From assembly GCA_905612385.1 (NCBI GenBank), contig CAJQRR010000030.1:1-14617 (forward strand): 14,617 nt of DNA, given 5' to 3'. The notes under the pieces were generated by a model. That model worked only from the letters and a program-made list of their open reading frames with translations. It was not told where the DNA came from and ran no database searches. Positions 1 through 6,745 of the stretch are shown piece by piece (position 1 is the stretch's first letter; each line of letters starts with the position of its first letter). This DNA comes from an uncultured Candidatus Pelagibacter sp. Lineage in GTDB: Bacteria; Pseudomonadota; Alphaproteobacteria; Pelagibacterales; Pelagibacteraceae. The position numbers and the translations under genes were made by a program.

Positions 1-194
1 GCATATTTTTCAATTTTTCCATTAATGTCTAATTCACGATCTTTATCATTTGCTGTAAGCATATAAATAAAATGAATTTGATAATTATCTGTTACATCGG
101 GCTGATCTTCAAAAAATCTTCCTGGTTTTTCATCAGTAAGACTAATGTTACACCACAACAAACCCAGAACCACGATCCCTAAAATTTTTTTCAT
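1..194 (-). CDS. Secreted metallopeptidase-like protein, short paralogue, 3' end cut by window edge
   Basis: The ATG at 194 has an AGGA-type ribosome site about ten bases upstream. The visible 64 residues begin with a signal peptide (MKKILGIVVLGLLWCN), whose GLLWCN core I recall from many Pelagibacter exported proteins. The next part reads GRFFEDQPDVTDNYQIHFIY and later DINGKIEKY. This closely matches residues 154-193 of the metallopeptidase-like protein at 2343..3671 (GRFFEDQPDVNDDYQVHIIY, DINGAIEKW), so the two are paralogues. This copy lacks the roughly 130-residue N-terminal region of its relative and joins the signal peptide almost directly to the shared domain. Any HExxH motif would lie beyond the left edge and cannot be checked here. 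It follows the second barrel/partner pair after a 157-base gap. Homology to the longer copy is strong; function is inferred from it. Confidence 0.8.
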   Translation of the reverse strand, partial: MKKILGIVVLGLLWCNISLTDEKPGRFFEDQPDVTDNYQIHFIYMLTANDKDRELDINGKIEKY

Positions 195-253
195 ATACAA
201 AATCCTACACGGAATTTACACAAGATACATTCTTAAATTTTTTGAAGATCAGC
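101..253. repeat. Imperfectly spaced 17-bp inverted repeat at the start of the left-edge gene
   Basis: The left arm at 101-117 is the exact reverse complement of the right arm at 237-253 (ATTTTTTGAAGATCAGC). The left arm lies inside the minus-strand gene and encodes its FFEDQ motif. The right arm lies in the intergenic region and reads FFEDQ again on the plus strand. The 119-base loop is too long for a terminator, so this looks like a trace of rearrangement or chance, not a regulatory hairpin. Confidence 0.5.
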
Positions 254-321
254 ACATTGGTGGTTACGATGATATTAGAGCCCTTGAGAAAGAAAATAAA
301 TTACAAGATCTTTTAAGGTAA
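232..321 (+). pseudogene. Possible 3' remnant of a plus-strand gene
   Basis: A plus-strand frame is open from 106 to a TAA at 319-321. From about 232 it reads like normal protein (LKFFEDQHIGGYDDIRALEK, then ENKLQDLLR). The first ATG, at 145, lies inside the opposite-strand gene and has no obvious ribosome site, so the upper part of the frame is probably meaningless. I do not recognise the family. It could be the tail of a gene left behind by a rearrangement in which the left-edge gene was inserted, or a chance open frame. It would be the only plus-strand coding trace in the window. Confidence 0.22.
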
Positions 322-351
322 TTTAAATTTTTATATAATTTGATCTAAAAA

Positions 352-1320
352 TTATAATGCTGACAAATCAAAGTCAAAAAAAGCGCTATCAAATTGGTTC
401 AATACATTTGAATTTCCCGTAGTTAAGGAAATGCCTCTAGTATTGTTGTATTTGATTTGAATACCAGTTGTATCAGGGGTAATTTTTAAATCTAATGCCA
501 TAATTCCTTGAATAAGTGAAGCTCCATTTGAGACTCCAGGTTTACAACCTGTTACACCATTTTTTATTTGATCTGGATCTGTACCTCCAACACCAGTCAC
601 TAATGTGCCGTCAGATTCTAACATATATGCGTCAACATCTGCTGTTGTACCTTGAAAAGTAAGTAAATGATTGCAATCATTACTACCATCCATTGTTAGT
701 GTGTTAACCCCAACTGTTATTTCTGCTGCAGTTGCACCAGCCGCACAACTAAGATTTTTTTTAGCAAGGGTATTAGCTCTAGTGCCATCGTATCCGTAAA
801 TAGTGCCTAGGCTTGAAACTTTTGTTACACAAGTTGTTGTAGAATTAGTTCCATCACTCATGTTTCCATTAAAAGTTACACTTGTAGTAAATTTAAACGT
901 AGAGCCCAATGTTATAATGCCATACGTATAATTTCCATATGGTACAGCAGTGTAATCTGCAGCTGAACCTATTTGAGTACCAACTCCTTGAACAATTGAT
1001 ACTTCAGACCCAGTATCATTTTGATAAAAAGTAGAACAACTTGATCTATCAATAGTCGTTGATGGTGTTGGTCCTGTTGGTTTAGATGTACAAAACTCTA
1101 CTCTATACCAAGTAATTTTTTGACTATCAGGAGTAACTTCGCAATCTGTGGTTCCTGGTAGTGTTATTACACCTCCAGCATTTCCAGTACACTCAGGATT
1201 ATTTCTAGCAATACTTCCTGATGGCTCAAGAGCATTTGCAATATTAAAATTAAAAACTGAAGCTAAAAAAGTTAAAAATAATAAAATAAAAAATGCTTTT
1301 ATATTAAATGCTGCTTTCAT
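352..1320 (-). CDS. Secreted Cys-containing surface protein, partner of the preceding beta-barrel (copy A)
   Basis: This 322-residue protein has a clear Sec signal peptide: a basic start, a hydrophobic core over residues 9-24, and likely cleavage after ANA near residue 30. The mature part is rich in Thr, Ser, Gly and Asn, poor in Lys, and predicted to be mostly short beta-strands. It has eight cysteines (residues 44, 60, 77, 95, 164, 192, 216 and 259), an even number that would suit disulfide bonds outside the cytoplasm. The stretch WYRVEFC...SSC...GNYTYG...TTCVTK (71-167) matches YQLTITKMELC...SC...TTYTF...SCTTK in the protein at 5990..6739, so the two look like diverged paralogues. The ATG sits one base after the stop codon of the barrel gene, in another frame, with an AGGA ribosome site inside the end of that gene. 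I do not recognise the family. A surface-exposed adhesin-like or pilin-like role is inference from export, composition and its barrel partner. Confidence 0.75.
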   Translation of the reverse strand: MKAAFNIKAFFILLFLTFLASVFNFNIANALEPSGSIARNNPECTGNAGGVITLPGTTDCEVTPDSQKITWYRVEFCTSKPTGPTPSTTIDRSSCSTFYQNDTGSEVSIVQGVGTQIGSAADYTAVPYGNYTYGIITLGSTFKFTTSVTFNGNMSDGTNSTTTCVTKVSSLGTIYGYDGTRANTLAKKNLSCAAGATAAEITVGVNTLTMDGSNDCNHLLTFQGTTADVDAYMLESDGTLVTGVGGTDPDQIKNGVTGCKPGVSNGASLIQGIMALDLKITPDTTGIQIKYNNTRGISLTTGNSNVLNQFDSAFFDFDLSAL

Positions 1321-1321
1321 A

Positions 1322-2185
1322 TTAAAATCCTATTACGGTTAAACTCATTTCTTTTTGTTTTACAATTAAGTTTTGTCTTCTAACTTTCACAAATCTTTGA
1401 TCAGCAACCGAAGTCAAATTATAAGCTTTGTCGCTTATGCCAATTTTTTCTTGGTTATTATTACAACACGTCCAAGTTAATCTTAAAAATTGATTGTCTC
1501 TAGTGTCTCCATCGTTACTTCTTTTACCAACCTCAATATTAAAACCTGAAAATTTTGCCTCTAAAGACATTTCATCTCCTTTTAGGTCAGCTGCACCACT
1601 CGCACCTTCCCAGTTAAAAGATCTTAAATAAAAATTTGCCCATGGTAAATAAGGTAACGGTGCACCAAATTCAACATCATTACCATTTAAAGCTTTTTCT
1701 TTTACGCTATCTAATCCTGATTGCCATCCTGATAAACCATAATATTGATTTGCTCTAAATGAACCAACACTAGATATCGCCTCAATACCAATGCTTGCTC
1801 TTTGGTGATCATAATCCAGTTCATGATCATAAAATAAATTAGCACCTAGTAATAGAGTATCGTCATTAACTAATTTTCTTTTACCAATTCCTAAATTAAT
1901 TGTTTCCCTGCTATCATCTGATAAAAAAATGCTACCCTGAGTAAATAAAGTATTTTTTTCATCGTTTATATCTGACAGAGATTTTACAACTAAAATACTA
2001 CCAACAACCTTATTAGAAGTTCCAGAGCTTAACTGAACCTCAGCTGTCTCAAAATTTTGTCCTAAGGCACCATTAAGATACTCACTAAAATTATTTATAA
2101 ATTTATTTTTGATGTCTGCTGCTTGAGCTGTGCTGAATACTGATAAAATAATTATAAATGAAGCAATTATAAATCTCATGTACAT
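1322..2185 (-). CDS. Stand-alone inverse autotransporter-type outer-membrane beta-barrel (copy A)
   Basis: This 287-residue protein has a signal peptide (hydrophobic core 5-19, cleavage near AQA, residue 22). The body carries the hallmarks of the intimin/invasin beta-domain: NLGIGKRKL (97-105), LLGANLFYDHELD (112-124), RASIGIEA (129-136), GLSGWQS near 150, and PWANFYLRSFNWEG (181-194), followed by alternating strands to about residue 240. It ends with VKVRRQNLIVKQ (266-277), which resembles the V.RNN.IVLEY linker found between barrel and passenger in invasin-like proteins, and stops ten residues later with no passenger. In the known family (type Ve) the passenger is C-terminal in the same chain. 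Here the next gene, one base downstream, supplies a separately exported protein. A GTAGG ribosome site eight bases before the first ATG favours that start over Met3. A Cys-Cys pair at 240-241 is unusual for a barrel. The barrel call is fairly secure; transport or display of the partner is inferred. Confidence 0.75.
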   Translation of the reverse strand: MYMRFIIASFIIILSVFSTAQAADIKNKFINNFSEYLNGALGQNFETAEVQLSSGTSNKVVGSILVVKSLSDINDEKNTLFTQGSIFLSDDSRETINLGIGKRKLVNDDTLLLGANLFYDHELDYDHQRASIGIEAISSVGSFRANQYYGLSGWQSGLDSVKEKALNGNDVEFGAPLPYLPWANFYLRSFNWEGASGAADLKGDEMSLEAKFSGFNIEVGKRSNDGDTRDNQFLRLTWTCCNNNQEKIGISDKAYNLTSVADQRFVKVRRQNLIVKQKEMSLTVIGF

Positions 2186-2233
2186 AAACTAAACCTACTT
2201 TAAACAGGGATCTTTTAATAATAAAAAATGAGT

Positions 2234-2257
2234 AAAAAACCTATTTTGGGTTTTTTT
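2234..2257 (-). terminator. Candidate intrinsic terminator after the metallopeptidase gene
   Basis: An eight-base-pair stem (AAAAAACC at 2234-2241 with GGTTTTTT at 2249-2256, loop of seven) lies between the metallopeptidase stop at 2343 and the next barrel start at 2185. On the minus strand it ends in six T residues. It has only two G-C pairs, so it is weak and nearly symmetric, but it is the best such structure in the window and would separate the two barrel units. Confidence 0.4.
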
Positions 2258-2342
2258 AATATTAAAATTTATACTTTAGGTTCAAAAGATAGGTAAAACA
2301 TCATTATTACATTATCTTTTAAAATAATTTTTTTCATTTTAG

Positions 2343-3671
2343 TTAAAATGCAACATCTTTGAAAATCCCTAGTTCTTTTTTCCATGGAACCGTAACATCG
2401 CGACGAGTATAAAAGCACCCTTCTCCTTCAAATTCTTCCACAATATTCTTGTAATCATGTTTAGTAAATTTCCATTTTTCTTTTGGTAAGCATGTCACTT
2501 CAAATGGATCAAAAGGAGTATCTGATGTGGGTGTAAAATAAACACTATCCTGCATATCAGGACAACCTTTATTATTATGCCCCCAATAATCATCATTTTT
2601 TGGATCTAACGATGGATTACCGTTACCACCAGCACCCATCAAATCATTAGCTGTTCTGGTATGAAAGTCAGAAAAATTTGGTGCACATGGAAAAATTCCT
2701 CCCATCGCATGCAATCCTTCATGTAGGACAGCATAACCAATATCACTTTTTTTAAGAGCAGTAGATCTATTATATTTAGAAAATATACTAAATATTGGAA
2801 AACCTCCTGAATATGCCCCTTCCTTGAAAGAAAAATCACCAAAATTTAAATAAATCTTTTTAGGATTATCAAATCCTGCATTGAGTATTGTTCTGCCAAA
2901 AATATTCCCACAACTTCCAGATTTTGATTTATCTAATTCTTTATTAGTCTTATTTATTCTAATAAAACTAATGTCTAATTTTCCATCTTGTCTTCTATCC
3001 CATTTTATTTTTTGAGGTTCACCATTTTTAAAATTAGTTTTTTTATTTGCTTTTTTTGTAGTCTTCAAAATCCATTTATCAGATGCTTCAATCCATTTTT
3101 CTATAGCACCATTAATATCTCCCTCTTTATCTTTAGAGTCTTTTAGTAATGAATAAATAATATGAACTTGATAATCATCATTGACATCAGGCTGATCTTC
3201 AAAAAATCTTCCTAGTTTTTTGTCACTATCTAATGTTACGGGTATTGCATCATTTTGATTATAGCATCTACCTTTAAGTGCAGCATTAGTCGTGCTCTTT
3301 TTAACCAATTGCTCCTCATCAGCTTTTGTAAAATTCCAAACAACCTTATTATCCAGAAAATATAAAAAGCATTCACCCTCTTTTTTAAAGTATTTTTTAA
3401 TTTCCTTGTTACAATTTTTAAATACTTTTTTATGTAATTTATCTGTAATTTCCCTGGCAGAACCCCAATTCCAAACATGATTACCTTGTCCTTCAGTATA
3501 AAAGTATAGGATAAATTTTTTATTCTTCTTTTTAGATTTATTTTCTTCAAATTGAATATTAATTTGATCTTTTGTTTTTTCAGATACATACGAATTTCCT
3601 ATCTCTTTAAGGCCAGCATTCGCTGAAGAACTAAACAAACATAATAAAATGATTGAAAATATTTTTCTCAT
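2343..3671 (-). CDS. Secreted HExxH metallopeptidase-like protein
   Basis: This 442-residue exported protein has a signal peptide (hydrophobic core 5-14, cleavage near ANA, residue 19). Residues 50-150 form an N-terminal region of unknown function with KEGECFLYFLDNKVVWNF (98-115). The shared family region starts at GRFFEDQPDV (154-163). The likely catalytic site is HEGLHAMGG at 317-325, a HExxHxxG zinc motif. The third metzincin ligand expected at HExxHxxGxxH is absent: that position is Phe327. His337 (FHTRT) follows ten residues later, and NDLMGAG (342-348) resembles a Met-turn. It is therefore probably a metzincin-like peptidase of an unusual subtype, or a gluzincin. There are ten or so cysteines, mostly C-terminal, suiting a periplasmic or surface location. 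It follows the second hydrolase by 12 bases and is probably cotranscribed with it. A role in processing or shedding neighbouring surface proteins is inference. A truncated paralogue lies at the left edge of the window. Confidence 0.65.
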   Translation of the reverse strand: MRKIFSIILLCLFSSSANAGLKEIGNSYVSEKTKDQINIQFEENKSKKKNKKFILYFYTEGQGNHVWNWGSAREITDKLHKKVFKNCNKEIKKYFKKEGECFLYFLDNKVVWNFTKADEEQLVKKSTTNAALKGRCYNQNDAIPVTLDSDKKLGRFFEDQPDVNDDYQVHIIYSLLKDSKDKEGDINGAIEKWIEASDKWILKTTKKANKKTNFKNGEPQKIKWDRRQDGKLDISFIRINKTNKELDKSKSGSCGNIFGRTILNAGFDNPKKIYLNFGDFSFKEGAYSGGFPIFSIFSKYNRSTALKKSDIGYAVLHEGLHAMGGIFPCAPNFSDFHTRTANDLMGAGGNGNPSLDPKNDDYWGHNNKGCPDMQDSVYFTPTSDTPFDPFEVTCLPKEKWKFTKHDYKNIVEEFEGEGCFYTRRDVTVPWKKELGIFKDVAF

Positions 3672-3683
3672 TTGATTTAAAAT

Positions 3684-4823
3684 TTATAATAAATTTTCTT
3701 TAAAGAAGTTGATAAATTGAGGCATATATTCATCCATATGGTTACCACCAATTGTAACTCCTCTTTCAATGCATTTTTCTTTTTTTAAAACTTTAAACAT
3801 TTTTTTAAATGTTTTTCTTGGCTCTTCTTCTGTAGCTTTCATAGCTGCTTCCATAGATGGAAAAATCTTGTATTTATTTATCATTAAGTCTGTCATTGGG
3901 CCGATAGAATTACCTTCATTGTCGACATATATTGATGGACATTTATGAAAAATCATTGCCTTCTTAACTTTTTTTGGTTTATAACCAGCATGCCAATCAT
4001 GATACCACCCCTCTTTAATATCAATTTTTATTTGACCTGGTTCAGCTTTAATTCTTTTAACATGTTCTTCACAATGCTTGGCCAAAGTATAATCATCGGC
4101 TCCACCATGAACATAAAGCAATTTTGTATTAGTTGTCAATTCTGGTTCAATGAATAAACCAGCCATTTTACATTCTGCTGCTTCAGACAATATTGCGTCA
4201 AAGCCTGTTGTTCCATCTAAAAACAAAGAAGTAAATTTTACCTCACTTAAATAAAGAGAGTTTAAACCACCCCTTGAGTGTCCTGTGGTTCCAAATTTTC
4301 CATTAGATCTTGGATGAGATTTTAATACTTTTAATACCATCATAGCATCTATTGCACCATTGATAGCAGGAACTCTTGATTGGTCTCTCCAAGTTTCCCT
4401 TGCACCTCGTGAACAAAAATTATCTATAAACATTACACCTATGCCCTCATCCAATAAATTTCTATAACCATGATAATTCCAGTCACCCCAAAGATACCCT
4501 CCAGGTCCTCCACTACCATGTGTCCAGATCACGATTGGAACTTTACTAGATCCTTCTGGTAAAGATAAAAAACCTGTTATCTCGATTGGATGTTTTTTAT
4601 ATGCTCCATTAATTACAGTTCTGACATCAAAACCTGTATAAGAATTAAATTTTATTAATTTACCTCTATTTTTCCAATTTTTATTTTTTGAGAGGAAATT
4701 CAACATTGATTTTTTTTTTGTACATTCTTTTCTAGAGTCCATTTTTGTGCCACTTTGAGGGTCATGTCCAAAAACATTAGATGTAAATAAAACTGTTATT
4801 AATATTAAAATTATTTTTTTCAT
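3684..4823 (-). CDS. Periplasmic dienelactone hydrolase-like alpha/beta hydrolase (copy 1)
   Basis: This 379-residue protein has a signal peptide (MKKIILILITVLFTSNVFG, cleavage near residue 19). It shows the alpha/beta-hydrolase layout: an oxyanion-hole loop WTHGSGG (100-106), a nucleophile elbow GHSRGG (181-186, Ser183), an acid-loop candidate HGGADDYT (239-246, Asp243 or Asp244), and a His-containing loop GWYHDWHAGY (272-281, His275 or His278). This is the arrangement of the dienelactone hydrolase family, but the protein is longer than the usual 230-250 residues because of N- and C-terminal additions (about 1-60 and 290-379). Several cysteines (34, 137, 218, 251, 295, 351) could form disulfides. 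Its upstream neighbour is a close paralogue 18 bases away, and the two probably share a transcript. The substrate is unknown; an ester or acyl group on a small molecule or on envelope material is possible. Confidence 0.8.
   Translation of the reverse strand: MKKIILILITVLFTSNVFGHDPQSGTKMDSRKECTKKKSMLNFLSKNKNWKNRGKLIKFNSYTGFDVRTVINGAYKKHPIEITGFLSLPEGSSKVPIVIWTHGSGGPGGYLWGDWNYHGYRNLLDEGIGVMFIDNFCSRGARETWRDQSRVPAINGAIDAMMVLKVLKSHPRSNGKFGTTGHSRGGLNSLYLSEVKFTSLFLDGTTGFDAILSEAAECKMAGLFIEPELTTNTKLLYVHGGADDYTLAKHCEEHVKRIKAEPGQIKIDIKEGWYHDWHAGYKPKKVKKAMIFHKCPSIYVDNEGNSIGPMTDLMINKYKIFPSMEAAMKATEEEPRKTFKKMFKVLKKEKCIERGVTIGGNHMDEYMPQFINFFKENLL
3991..4034. repeat. 44-bp exact repeat, copy in hydrolase 1
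   Basis: These 44 bases are identical, in the same orientation, to 5146-5189 in the neighbouring hydrolase gene. They encode the QIKIDIKEGWYHDW segment that carries the likely catalytic His. The surrounding sequence differs at many synonymous positions, so this stretch stands out. Confidence 0.85.
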
Positions 4824-4841
4824 TTAGTATTTAACCGGGAT

Positions 4842-5984
4842 TTAAAGCAGGTTTTCTTTAAAAAAGTTCATAAATTGAGGCATATATTCATCTATATGTT
4901 TACCACCTATCATAACACCTCTTTTAATACATTTTTCTTGTTTAAATATTTTAAACATTTTTTTGAATGTTTTAACTGGTTCATCTTCTGAAGCTTTTCT
5001 GGCAGCTTCCATAGATGGAAAAACTTTGTATTTATTTAAAACAAGATCAATCATTGGACCTACAACAAAGCCATTATTATCAACAAATATTTCTGGGCAC
5101 TTATTCAAGTTCTGTGCTCTAACTTTTTTTGGTTTAAAGCCAGCGTGCCAATCATGATACCACCCCTCTTTAATATCAATTTTTATTTGTCCTGGTTTTG
5201 CTTTAATTCTTTTTACATGTGCTTCACAATCTTTTGCTAAGGTATAATTGTCTAATTCACCATGAACATAAAGTAATTTTGTATTAGATGTTAACTCTGG
5301 TTCTAAAAATAAACCTGCCAATCTACATTCGGCTGCTTCACCAAGAATTGCATCAAAACCTTTTGTTCCTTCAACAAAATTCGATGTGAATTTAACCTCT
5401 CCTAAATAAAGAGAGTTTGTTCCACCTCTTGAGTGACCATTAGTTCCAAATTTTCCATTTGATCTAGGGTGAGATTTCAATAACTCTAAAGCCATCATGG
5501 CATCAATTGCACCACTTATAGCTGGTACTCTAGATTGGTCTCTGTATGTTTCTCTTGCTCCTCGTTGGCAAAAATTATCAATGAACATTACACCAATTCC
5601 CGCATCTAAAAGGTTTCTATAAGCATGGTAATTAAAATCGTTCCAGACATACATTACTGGTCCACCACTACTATGAGTAATAATTACAATTGGAACCTTG
5701 GCATTACCCTTAGGTAAAGTAAGTAAGCCTGTTATTTCTATTGGGTTTTTTTTATAAGCTCCACTGATCACATTTTGTACATCAAAAGCTGTATATGAAT
5801 TAAATTTAATTATTTCACCTTTGTCTTTATTATACAGCTTGTGTTTTGAAATATAATTTAATACTGAATTTTTTTTTGTACAATTTTGCTTATAATCAAA
5901 GTCAGGAGTTACACCCTTAGTAGAATGTGCATATACATTTGATGCAAAGAGAATTGATATTAATATAAAAATTATTTTTTTCAG
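4842..5984 (-). CDS. Periplasmic dienelactone hydrolase-like alpha/beta hydrolase (copy 2), non-AUG start
   Basis: This protein is about 380 residues from the proposed CTG start and aligns end to end with the 379-residue paralogue downstream. It keeps the oxyanion-loop region ITHSSGG (102-108), nucleophile elbow GHSRGG (183-188, Ser185), acid-loop candidate HGELDNYT (241-248, Asp245) and GWYHDWHAGF (274-283). The signal peptide (KKIIFILISILFASNVYA) starts right after the CTG at 5984, five bases past the stop of the preceding secreted-protein gene. There is no in-frame ATG or GTG before the enzyme core. The alternative is a TTG at 6059, inside the preceding gene, which would put 25 extra residues in front of the signal peptide. 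The match in length and start to the paralogue favours CTG, with an AAGG about a dozen bases upstream and probable translational coupling. Low expression or a mutated ATG are both possible. The substrate is unknown. Confidence 0.75.
   Translation of the reverse strand: MKKIIFILISILFASNVYAHSTKGVTPDFDYKQNCTKKNSVLNYISKHKLYNKDKGEIIKFNSYTAFDVQNVISGAYKKNPIEITGLLTLPKGNAKVPIVIITHSSGGPVMYVWNDFNYHAYRNLLDAGIGVMFIDNFCQRGARETYRDQSRVPAISGAIDAMMALELLKSHPRSNGKFGTNGHSRGGTNSLYLGEVKFTSNFVEGTKGFDAILGEAAECRLAGLFLEPELTSNTKLLYVHGELDNYTLAKDCEAHVKRIKAKPGQIKIDIKEGWYHDWHAGFKPKKVRAQNLNKCPEIFVDNNGFVVGPMIDLVLNKYKVFPSMEAARKASEDEPVKTFKKMFKIFKQEKCIKRGVMIGGKHIDEYMPQFMNFFKENLL
5146..5189. repeat. 44-bp exact repeat, copy in hydrolase 2
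   Basis: This is the second copy of the exact repeat at 3991-4034. It covers the same codons of the paralogous hydrolase, which suggests recent gene conversion or very strong constraint on this segment. Confidence 0.85.
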
Positions 5985-5989
5985 AGAAA

Positions 5990-6739
5990 TTACTGACCTT
6001 GAATAGTAATGGTCGCTGAAGGAGGCGCAGCTTGGAATACTGCTGAAGAGTCTGAACAATTACCTGAACCTGTATTTATATTTTTTAAAGCTTGTGCAGT
6101 ACTAAAAGCAAATGTCACTGTAGGAATTGCTGATGGGTCCAACGTAAATGGTGCTGCCAATTCATCTCTAAACTGAAAGTGTGAGTGAGATGCACTTACT
6201 ACATTAGAAGCCGCTGGATTAGATCCGTCCGCATCTGAAACACTGTTTAATTGTGGATAGCCTGGTGCATTACTTGCATCTAATGCAGGAACATAAAGTG
6301 TAACGTCAGCAGCTGTTCCACTAGTTTTACCAGTTGCAGAGCCCGTAGTATTTGCAACATTCGCTGTAAGTGCTCCATTTTTATTTGCTTTTGTTGTACA
6401 ACTACCGACCGTACCAGCAGCTACAATTGCTCTACTCATCGTAGTTTGAAGAAAAGTATAGGTAGTTCCTGCAGTTGCTAATCCAAAATTTCCAATGGTT
6501 CCAGCTGTTTCTCCAGCTGTCACTGCCGCTATATCAAGTGCCGTTCCAATTCCTGGTAGACTAACTGTAATTGGATTTAAACAAGAAGCGGATGTACTAC
6601 CTGTTTCACAAAGTTCCATTTTAGTAATAGTAAGTTGGTAAGTTGTTGCCAATCCAGTTGCTACAGCAGCATAAGCTGAGATTGAGTTAAAAGATATAAA
6701 AGATAATATAATTAATAATTTAAATAATAATTTTTTCAT
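5990..6739 (-). CDS. Secreted Cys-containing surface protein, partner of the preceding beta-barrel (copy B)
   Basis: This 249-residue protein has a signal peptide (hydrophobic core 5-20, cleavage near AYA, residue 24). The mature chain is very rich in Ala, Thr, Ser and Gly, with four cysteines (44, 53, 114, 228). YQLTITKMELC...SC (34-53), TTYTF (92-96) and SCTTK (113-117) line up with WYRVEFC...SSC, NYTYG and TTCVTK in the protein at 352..1320. The C-terminal part (LDPSAIPTVTFAFSTAQA, then SATITIQG) also follows the same plan, ending in a predicted beta-strand. It starts six bases after the stop of the barrel gene, in the same frame, so readthrough of that single TAA would give an in-frame fusion; the other copy does not allow this. 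No good ribosome site precedes the ATG, so coupling to barrel translation is likely. The family is not recognised. Surface display with the help of the barrel is inference. Confidence 0.72.
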   Translation of the reverse strand: MKKLLFKLLIILSFISFNSISAYAAVATGLATTYQLTITKMELCETGSTSASCLNPITVSLPGIGTALDIAAVTAGETAGTIGNFGLATAGTTYTFLQTTMSRAIVAAGTVGSCTTKANKNGALTANVANTTGSATGKTSGTAADVTLYVPALDASNAPGYPQLNSVSDADGSNPAASNVVSASHSHFQFRDELAAPFTLDPSAIPTVTFAFSTAQALKNINTGSGNCSDSSAVFQAAPPSATITIQGQ

Positions 6740-6745
6740 AATATT

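Noticed and set aside
322..351. AT-only hairpin after the secreted protein gene as a terminator
   Set aside because: It has no G-C pairs in the stem and no clear T-tract on the minus strand.
1148..1342. Plus-strand open frame opposite the secreted protein gene
   Set aside because: It lies wholly across a well-supported minus-strand gene, has no ribosome site or recognisable domain, and mirrors its signal-peptide codons.
2281..2320. AAAAGATA/TATCTTTT hairpin after the metallopeptidase stop
   Set aside because: The loop is over 20 bases, the stem has one G-C pair, and no T-run follows on the minus strand.
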